64,000 nucleotides of DNA from positions 4,278,001 through 4,342,000 of the forward strand of contig NC_015717.1 of assembly GCF_000253295.1 (NCBI RefSeq), in the 5' to 3' direction. The position numbers and the translations under genes are program-made. Every line of letters starts with the position of its first letter. The stretch's first letter is position 1. Below are positions 59,047 to 64,000 of the stretch, piece after piece. Source of the DNA: Hyphomicrobium sp. MC1. Lineage in GTDB: Bacteria; Pseudomonadota; Alphaproteobacteria; Rhizobiales; Hyphomicrobiaceae. Below the pieces are notes generated by a model, which ran no database searches, was not told the DNA's origin, and was given only the letters and a program-made list of their open reading frames with translations.

Positions 59047-59739
59047 CTACTCTTCCCTTTCATCTCGGAATAGCACGCGCATCGGAGTGGCTGTGATGCC
59101 ACTAACCCCGGAAAGGGTTACCTGCTGATTGAAAGTCACCGTACGTGCGGTGGTTCGAAATCTCCGAAAATGAGGAGGGAAAAAATATTCAATAGAATAA
59201 ACAAATCGCCCATCCATCCTGACTGTGCTGCCAATGAAGGTAATGGGCACGTTTGGAATGTTGAGAATTAATGAGCGCGTTTCTTTTGCAGGAACGAAGC
59301 CATCAACAGACAGCTGCTGGTTCCCGTTTTCATCTTGCCAGTTAGCTCCATTCACCGCCCCAGAGATAACTGCACGGTATCGAACCAGCTTTTCGTTTTG
59401 ATTGTTGAGTAAAACCACAAGCTCCATGGGAGCAGTTTCTGCGCCGCCATGGATAGCTGCGTGATTTTCGAACATTTGATAGGATAGGCTGCCGAGTGCG
59501 GGCCGCGGCCAAAAAAGTGATGCCAATCGCTCCGGCGCCCCCAAAGCAATCCATATAAAAACGGCAATAAGGCCGGTCACACCAGAGAGTGACCAAGCGA
59601 TTGCTTCAAGGTTTGAATTGGTTTCGGCGACGTTGATTATGCGAGCGACCATCGCATCGAGATGGAATGCCATGACGACGCCGCGTACGACAGCAGTCGT
59701 GGCGAGCGCAATAATAGCGCGAATGAACCAAGCGCCCAT
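59047..59739 (-). CDS. Hypothetical two-helix membrane protein
   Basis: A 230-residue protein. Two membrane helices (residues ~5-25, AIIALATTAVVRGVVMAF; and ~45-66, AWSLSGVTGLIAVFIWIALG) are followed by a ~155-residue soluble, beta-rich domain (METTAPMEL-like stretch, FVPAKETRSLILNIPNVPIT, FVYSIEYFFPPHFRRFRTTA). The DNA is noticeably AT-richer than in the flanking housekeeping genes, a sign of acquisition. I recognise no family. Confidence 0.6.
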   Translation of the reverse strand: MGAWFIRAIIALATTAVVRGVVMAFHLDAMVARIINVAETNSNLEAIAWSLSGVTGLIAVFIWIALGAPERLASLFWPRPALGSLSYQMFENHAAIHGGAETAPMELVVLLNNQNEKLVRYRAVISGAVNGANWQDENGNQQLSVDGFVPAKETRSLILNIPNVPITFIGSTVRMDGRFVYSIEYFFPPHFRRFRTTARTVTFNQQVTLSGVSGITATPMRVLFRDEREE

Positions 59740-59830
59740 ACTGGCTTAAGATCCCCTTGTCCCTATCTCTGAATGTGCCAGGACAGTTTTAGTGGCTAAA
59801 CTGGATAACTAGAGAAAAACTTAAGTCCAA

Positions 59831-59855
59831 AAAGCCCGCCAAGTGAGCGGGCTTT
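59831..59855 (-). terminator. Rho-independent terminator of the small-gene operon
   Basis: AAAGCCCGC and GCGGGCTTT form a perfect 9-bp stem with a 7-base loop; on the minus strand it runs into TTTTT. It lies 17 bases after the stop of the gene at 59873, so it ends the leftward transcripts from the ClpP-fold gene group. Confidence 0.85.
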
Positions 59856-59872
59856 CTTGTAAGGAACTTAGA

Positions 59873-60196
59873 TTATGCAGCTTTGGTTTTGTCCCCGGAC
59901 GGGGGCTTAGCTTTCGTCACCGCCTCAAACTGCTCATCATCTAATTTCCATGCGGCGGTGCCCTGACCGAGATCTGAGCAAAGGCGGTGAAGATAATGTC
60001 GTGCAACTGTTACTAGCCCCGCCTCGTCGTACTGCTTCTTGGGCAAATGCCAGGTAACAGCCAGCATCGGTTCAGGATCATGTCCGTTTGAGAAGTATCC
60101 CATTTTCACGATCCAAGCAGGATCGCGCGAATTCGGCAAAGATCCTGATTCGATGCTGATCAATTTCGAATTCTTCGTGAAGTGGTCGTCTGACAT
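59873..60196 (-). CDS. Hypothetical cytosolic protein
   Basis: A 107-residue protein starting MSDDHFTKNSKLISIESGSL. It has a mixed alpha/beta look (AWIVKMGYFSNGHDPEPMLA, VTWHLPKKQYDEAGLVTVAR) and a Lys-rich tail. No signal peptide. AGAAA lies before the chosen ATG; a longer frame to 60256 is less likely. It follows a 51-residue gene in the same direction by 16 bases. The family is unknown. Confidence 0.55.
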   Translation of the reverse strand: MSDDHFTKNSKLISIESGSLPNSRDPAWIVKMGYFSNGHDPEPMLAVTWHLPKKQYDEAGLVTVARHYLHRLCSDLGQGTAAWKLDDEQFEAVTKAKPPSGDKTKAA

Positions 60197-60212
60197 TTCT
60201 TTCTCCAAGCAT

Positions 60213-60368
60213 TTACCTGCGTGCCGCGGCGGCTCTGATATTCGCAAGCTCGACAATCACCCGGCCCTGACTTGTCGCGATGCCCTTCAGCGCGCTTGCG
60301 ATCTCTTCCAATGCCTTCGCCTGTCGTTGTGCGGCTTCATCAATGCTTTTCAGTATCTCTTCGCTCAT
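60213..60368 (-). CDS. Small helical hypothetical protein
   Basis: A 51-residue protein, MSEEILKSIDEAAQRQAKAL followed by EEIASALKGIATSQGRVIVE, which would form one long amphipathic helix or coiled coil. GGAG sits 9 bases before the ATG, which supports this start over a longer frame. It is the middle gene of a leftward group ending at the terminator 59831-59855. Confidence 0.55.
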   Translation of the reverse strand: MSEEILKSIDEAAQRQAKALEEIASALKGIATSQGRVIVELANIRAAAARR

Positions 60369-60481
60369 CGGCAATCTCCATTTTTCAAAAGTAGTGGGCC
60401 GCCAAGTCAGGGGGGCCTTTTTATAGGAGGGACGCATGACCTATGGGTCTGGCCATAGAATACCCCCTGAGGCAGGAGTGA

Positions 60482-61057
60482 TTATGCAATGTAGCTCCGG
60501 AGTGTCTGGGACGACGACAGCTCTTCTATGCCATCAATTATGCCGAATTCCTTGGCTTGGGCGGCATCAACACTTGTGCCTGCACGCATCAGGCTCAGCA
60601 CCTTGTTCTTGTCCAGTTTCGTGCGTGAAGCGACAGCTTCAGCCATCAACCCTTCATAGCGACTAAGCCAAGTACTGGAGTCCGAAATCGTCCCCATCGT
60701 TAGCTGGTCCTTTGAAGGAAATGTCCACTGCAGCTGATGGAAGAAAAACGCCGATGCTGCAGACGCAGTACGTTTTTTTCCAGCAATAAATGGAAGGATC
60801 GCGGCGGAGTCGATTGCACCAGCATTGTGAGTGGCAAGCTTGACCGTAAGGCCCATGAACTCATTGTAGAGCCCGAAGGCAGGAATTACGTCACCGCCCC
60901 CTGACGACATAACTATTGTCATGTCGTCCCAAGACGGCTTACTTGATGCGGCAGTTGCCGCACTTTTTTCGGTCATCAACTGATGGACACCCATAAGCAG
61001 CGATGAAGCAGTCGCTGCATCAATGCCTTTTAGGAAATAGACGAAACATCGAGCCAT
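60482..61057 (-). CDS. ClpP-fold (SDH-type) serine protease-like protein
   Basis: A 191-residue protein of the ClpP/crotonase fold. It starts MARCFVYFLKGIDAATASSL; the oxyanion strand is VMSSGGGDVIPAFGLYNEF; the nucleophile is Ser84 in HNAGAIDSAAILPFIAG; and the His is His107 in SAFFFHQLQWTF. The C-terminal helices (LSRYEGLMAEAVASRTKLDK, LMRAGTSVDAAQAKEFGIID) are typical of ClpP relatives. No ClpX-type ATPase is nearby. Such orphan proteins occur in accessory regions. ATG 61057 is chosen because it follows AAGGAT in an inverted repeat. Confidence 0.8.
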   Translation of the reverse strand: MARCFVYFLKGIDAATASSLLMGVHQLMTEKSAATAASSKPSWDDMTIVMSSGGGDVIPAFGLYNEFMGLTVKLATHNAGAIDSAAILPFIAGKKRTASAASAFFFHQLQWTFPSKDQLTMGTISDSSTWLSRYEGLMAEAVASRTKLDKNKVLSLMRAGTSVDAAQAKEFGIIDGIEELSSSQTLRSYIA

Positions 61058-61060
61058 AAA

Positions 61061-61088
61061 AATGATCCTTATGCTGAAAAGGATCATT
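61061..61088 (-). promoter_or_regulatory. Perfect inverted repeat at the ClpP-fold gene start
   Basis: AATGATCCTT (61061-61070) and AAGGATCATT (61079-61088) are perfect 10-bp inverted repeats with an 8-base spacer, ending 3 bases before the ATG of the minus-strand gene. One arm holds its ribosome site (AAGGAT) and the other overlaps the proposed -10. It could act as an operator or as an mRNA hairpin hiding the ribosome site. Confidence 0.6.
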
Positions 61089-61114
61089 GTCTAAAGCGAT
61101 TCTGGGTTTGTTAA
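61086..61114 (-). promoter_or_regulatory. Possible promoter of the ClpP-fold gene group
   Basis: On the minus strand TTAACA (61109-61114) and GACAAT (61086-61091) are separated by exactly 17 bases. This would start transcription within the inverted repeat just described, giving a very short leader. Confidence 0.5.
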
Positions 61115-61177
61115 AAGGACAATCCCGAGCCAAAGGCAAGAACAAACGTGGAACAATTTGTTGAGGAGAGGCTGTGT

Positions 61178-61375
61178 TCACTCCGGCGCGATCTCTCTGA
61201 CACCCAGGGGAGATAGTCCGTGGCCGCCATCGGGGCCCTCGACAATCCATCTTTTCTGGCGCGCGAAAGCGAGAATGGCGGGCAAATTTTGAACGGCGAG
61301 GATGTCGGCGGAAGACTTTCCCAGGCCATACAAAGCCTTGAGGTACTCACGAGCTTGTTTCTCGATCTCTTCCAT
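61178..61375 (-). CDS. Small hypothetical protein
   Basis: A 65-residue protein (MEEIEKQAREYLKALYGLGK, SSADILAVQNLPAILAFAR, RWIVEGPDGGHGLSPLGVRE). It looks like a compact helical, perhaps winged-helix-like, domain. GCGAGG lies about 7 bases before the ATG. It reads toward the ClpP-fold gene. The family is unknown. Confidence 0.5.
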   Translation of the reverse strand: MEEIEKQAREYLKALYGLGKSSADILAVQNLPAILAFARQKRWIVEGPDGGHGLSPLGVREIAPE

Positions 61376-61387
61376 GCGTGCCTCGCT

Positions 61388-61513
61388 TCATCCGGCGGAC
61401 AGTACGGAGATCGTCAGCAGGCTAACGGGCCTCAATCTCCAGACCCTCTTAAATTGATATAACCCGAGGGTTGTTCCGCCGATCGGTATTATCACCACGC
61501 TCGCGGTCGACAT
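61388..61513 (-). CDS. Possible 41-residue membrane peptide
   Basis: A short frame from ATG 61513 to TGA 61388: a hydrophobic stretch (ASVVIIPIGGTTLGLYQF), then KRVWRLRP, then a second hydrophobic end (SLLTISVLSAG). The frame stays open upstream into the next gene, so it may be a remnant of a longer gene. No clear ribosome site is visible. Confidence 0.3.
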   Translation of the reverse strand: MSTASVVIIPIGGTTLGLYQFKRVWRLRPVSLLTISVLSAG

Positions 61514-61563
61514 GAGCAGCCCGACAACGCCGATGAGGCTGATGCGCTCGGCCGTCTTTCGGC

Positions 61564-62061
61564 TCAGCCCTTCGTCATCGCAAGCGTCAGTCCGAGCAGC
61601 GACTGCGAATTGACGAATTGGATTTCGACGGCCTGGCGACTGCCCATCACCATGATGTCCATGTTGGCCGTCACGTCGGCGCTTTTCACGATCACGCGGA
61701 AGCCCCGTGGAGTGACGTCACCTGTCAAGTCGCCTTCGAAATTGTGAATCGTCTCTTTCCAGTGGCCCGAGAGCTTGCCGCCGGTCTCCTTAACATTGCT
61801 GATGATCTCAACGTTGCCGCCCGAAGTCGCGCAGCGGATCGTTTGCTTGATCTCGTTTTCCGAGCCTGCCGTGAGGTAGGTGGCGCGGCATTTGATTTTT
61901 TCGGGTGGGCTCGATTTGTAGCCGATCATGCCAGAGCCGCTCCAACGGCCGATCAGCGACGCGAAGGGCGATGCCGTTACGGCATTGGCTTCCTCGATAG
62001 GAAGTGCGGCTGCAAAACTGAAGGCAGTGGCTGCGGCACCTGCGATCATGATTGATTTCAT
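61564..62061 (-). CDS. Secreted conserved hypothetical protein
   Basis: A 165-residue protein with a signal peptide (MKSIMIAGAAATAFSFAAAL, cleavage near ANA-VT). The mature part (FASLIGRWSGSGMIGYKSSP, PEKIKCRATYLTAGSENE, KQTIRCATSGGNVEIISNV) is a beta-barrel-like domain seen in rhizobial periplasmic proteins of unknown role. The two Cys (KIKCRA, TIRCAT) may pair. ATG 62061 gives the signal peptide at the right place. It follows gshB by 41 bases. Confidence 0.8.
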   Translation of the reverse strand: MKSIMIAGAAATAFSFAAALPIEEANAVTASPFASLIGRWSGSGMIGYKSSPPEKIKCRATYLTAGSENEIKQTIRCATSGGNVEIISNVKETGGKLSGHWKETIHNFEGDLTGDVTPRGFRVIVKSADVTANMDIMVMGSRQAVEIQFVNSQSLLGLTLAMTKG

Positions 62062-62102
62062 CGTGATGTCCCTTGCTGCCCCGTGCGCCTCAAATCCGCG
62101 CT

Positions 62103-63053
62103 TCACACTTTCGCTTGTCGTTTTGCTTCGATGACGTCCCAAATCATCGCCGCGATGTCGTTGCCGCCAAAGGCCTTCACCTGCCGGATACCCGTTGGCG
62201 ATGTCACGTTGATCTCGGTGATGTAGGGCCCGATGACGTCGATGCCTGTAAAAATAAGTCCGCGGCGTTTCAGTTCCGGCCCGAGGCGCGCGCAGATTTC
62301 GCGGTCGCGCGCGGTGAGCTCGACCGGTGCAGCGGTGCCGCCGACGTGCAGGTTCGAGCGCGTCTCACCGGCTTGCGGAACACGATTGATAGCGCCTGCG
62401 ACTTCGCCGTCGACGAGAATGATGCGCTTGTCGCCGTCTTTCACTTCGGGGCGATATTCCTGGACCATGAAGGGCTCGCGGAAAACGGTTTGAAACAGTT
62501 CGACGAGAGAGCCGAGGTTGCCGTCTTCGGGCTTGATGCGAAATACTGCAGCGCCACCGTTGCCATAGAGCGGCTTGATGATGATGTCTTTGTATTCGGC
62601 GCGGAATGACTGCACGTCGGCAAGCGAACGTGTGACGAGCGTCGGTGGCATCAGATCGAGGAAATCAAGGACGAAAAGCTTCTCCGGCGCGTTGCGAACG
62701 TGCGCAGGGTCATTCACCACCAGCGTCTTGGGATGGATGCGTTCCAACAGATGCGTCGTCGTGATGTAGGCCATATCGAACGGCGGGTCCTGGCGCAGCA
62801 GGACAACATCGCGCTCACTGAGATCGACGACACGCGGGTCCGACAGAGCGTAATGTGCCCCGTGCTTATCCTCGACCTTCAGCGTTTGACCGCGCGCGAG
62901 TAGCTTGCCTTGGCGGAGCGCCAAATCGGGCGGCGTGTAATAGAAAATGTCGTGCCCGCGTTTTTGCGCTTCGAGCAGAATGGCGAAGGTCGAATCGCCG
63001 CGAATATCGATGCGGTCGATCGGGTCCATCTGAACGGCTATGCGGAGCGGCAT
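62103..63053 (-). CDS. gshB: Glutathione synthase GshB
   Basis: A 316-residue ATP-grasp enzyme of normal length. It begins with the family N-terminus MDPIDRIDIRGDSTFAILLE, then RQDPPFDMAYITTTHLLERI, the ATP loop DIIIKPLYGNGGAAVFRIKP and the metal-binding end IGPYITEINVTSPTGIRQV. It joins gamma-glutamylcysteine to glycine in the cytosol. It lies just after priA in the same direction, 170 bases apart. Confidence 0.95.
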   Translation of the reverse strand: MPLRIAVQMDPIDRIDIRGDSTFAILLEAQKRGHDIFYYTPPDLALRQGKLLARGQTLKVEDKHGAHYALSDPRVVDLSERDVVLLRQDPPFDMAYITTTHLLERIHPKTLVVNDPAHVRNAPEKLFVLDFLDLMPPTLVTRSLADVQSFRAEYKDIIIKPLYGNGGAAVFRIKPEDGNLGSLVELFQTVFREPFMVQEYRPEVKDGDKRIILVDGEVAGAINRVPQAGETRSNLHVGGTAAPVELTARDREICARLGPELKRRGLIFTGIDVIGPYITEINVTSPTGIRQVKAFGGNDIAAMIWDVIEAKRQAKV

Positions 63054-63223
63054 GTCAGGCTTTCAAGGACGGTGCATTTCGGGCGCGCCTGAGTGGCGCG
63101 CAGCCCCACGTCGTTTATACGATTTGACGCCGTCGCGGAATGACATGAACGACGCGTCTCACGATGCCGTCGCGCTTATGGCAAACATGCCGCAGAGCCC
63201 GCGGATGCGCACGATTTGCGGCC

Positions 63224-64000
63224 TCAAAGGAAATTGTAGGGGTCGATATCGACAGTGATGCGGACATCGGATTTCAGTTTTGGAATCGTTCCAGCCCAGG
63301 CGCGGAGGTAGCTTTGCAAATCGACGTCGCGCGGGGCTTTGACGAGCAGGCGCCAGCGATAACGACCACGCACGACCGAGATCGGCGCCTCCGACGGGCC
63401 CAAAACTGAGATCGCGTCGCTTTGCGGCGCGCGGCGTGTGATGTCACGCGCGACGGTTTCCGTCAGCGCCTTGTCGCGCGATGAAATGATGATCGCAGCC
63501 AATCGGCCGTAGGGCGGCAAAAGGCCGGCCTGCCGCGTGCGCACTTCGTAATTCAGGAAGGCGTCGCGGTCACCGGCAACGATCGCCTGCATGACGGGAT
63601 GTTCGGGTGCATAGGTTTGCACCAAGCCACGACCGACGAAGCTCGTGCGCCCGGCGCGGCCCGTCACCTGATGCAAAAGCTGGAACGTGCGTTCTGCTGC
63701 GCGCGGATCGGCGCCATGCGCGAGACCCAAGTCGCCATCGACGACACCGACCAACGCGAGACCCGGAAAGTTGTGGCCCTTGGCAACGATTTGCGTACCG
63801 ATGATGATGTCGAATTCGCGGGCTTCGATGCTGCGGATGATCTCGCGCATCTCGGTCAGGCCGGGGATCAAATCCGACGAGAGCAGCGCGACGCGTGCAT
63901 CGGGAAAGCGCTCGGCGACTTCCTCTTGCACGCGCTCCACGCCGGGACCGCAGGCGACGAGCGAACCGGGTGTCGCGCACTTCGGGCACTTCTCGGGCAG
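63224..64000 (-). CDS. priA: Primosomal helicase PriA, C-terminal part (cut by window edge)
   Basis: The last ~258 codons of PriA; the gene begins beyond 64000. Visible are the zinc-binding residues (EKCPKCATPG at the very edge), the helicase part GPGVERVQEEVAERFPDARV, IIGTQIVAKGHNFPGLALVG, VVDGDLGLAHGADPRAAERT and QLLHQVTGRAGR, and the C-terminal domain ending DVRITVDIDPYNFL. PriA restarts stalled replication forks. The part seen is intact. Confidence 0.93.
   Translation of the reverse strand: MPEKCPKCATPGSLVACGPGVERVQEEVAERFPDARVALLSSDLIPGLTEMREIIRSIEAREFDIIIGTQIVAKGHNFPGLALVGVVDGDLGLAHGADPRAAERTFQLLHQVTGRAGRTSFVGRGLVQTYAPEHPVMQAIVAGDRDAFLNYEVRTRQAGLLPPYGRLAAIIISSRDKALTETVARDITRRAPQSDAISVLGPSEAPISVVRGRYRWRLLVKAPRDVDLQSYLRAWAGTIPKLKSDVRITVDIDPYNFL

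Larger units (their letters stand above)
56944..59810 (+). mobile_element. Possible IS1595-family element with passenger genes
   Basis: Proposed boundaries. At 56944-56962 the sequence AATTATCCATTTGACAAAC is matched, inverted, by 59792-59810 (AGTTATCCAGTTTAGCCAC on the minus strand) at 13 of 19 places, including the run TTATCCA. Between them lie the transposase gene and four frames with no housekeeping role. IS1595-family elements are known to carry passenger genes. No 8-base target duplication was found at these exact borders, so the ends may be off by some bases, old, or wrong; the hairpin at 58005 could instead mark the end of a minimal IS. Confidence 0.4.

Overview
This is a gene-dense, high-GC segment of an alphaproteobacterial chromosome. 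The gene families point to the Hyphomicrobiales: an lpiA/mprF-acvB pair, alphaproteobacterial curli genes with csgH, hmu-type heme uptake with hemP and an IsdG-type heme monooxygenase, and a STAS-headed che cluster. A Hyphomicrobium-like methylotroph is my best guess, but no gene here proves the genus.

Layout. 1-776: a YceI protein (cut by the window edge) and its b561 cytochrome. 886-9205: a transglutaminase, a circularly permuted ATP-grasp/alpha-E fusion and a very large transglutaminase-DUF2126 protein on the minus strand, with a COG4307-type zinc metallopeptidase divergent from them. This is a predicted peptide-ligation and protein-modification locus. 9277-14786: two unknown small genes, hemP, hmuTUV, a VOC protein, an IsdG-type heme monooxygenase and a frameshifted hutX, closed by a strong terminator. 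14805-18250: a sensor kinase/response regulator pair and a Bcr/CflA exporter. 18770-24120: a NYN-domain protein and an RND pump with its adaptor. 24174-25509: a small membrane protein and a YeeE/YedE sulfur-transport pair. 25895-29457: a curli operon (a long curlin, csgH, a CsgB-like protein, csgF, csgG), followed by small secreted proteins and a LuxR-type regulator. 32761-36767: mprF and acvB (lysyl-phosphatidylglycerol synthesis and probable hydrolysis). 36781-49055: a PilZ protein, then two facing signalling blocks. The plus-strand block is CheY-like, GGDEF-EAL and a soluble protein with a degenerate MCP hairpin and a CheZ-like D-x3-Q motif. The minus-strand block is STAS-cheY-cheA-cheW-MCP-cheW-cheR-cheB. 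49800-52900: an Mla lipid transporter whose MlaD carries a fused auxiliary domain. 53196-56888: tRNA-Ala(CGC), YggT, DUF167, folD, a KTSC protein and comM. 56944-61375: an accessory block with an IS1595-family transposase, possible passenger genes, and a small-gene set including a ClpP-fold (SDH-type) protease. 61564-64000: a secreted protein, gshB and the C-terminal part of priA.

The genes group by cell surface and signalling: heme import and breakdown, curli secretion, membrane lipid charge (mprF/acvB), phospholipid trafficking (Mla), and chemosensory/c-di-GMP control. The candidates most worth a second look are the MCP/CheZ-like protein at 39718-41421, the IS1595 element with possible cargo next to comM, the frameshifted hutX, the MlaD fusion and the ATP-grasp/transglutaminase locus. 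All family assignments are from reading the sequence; no database search was run.
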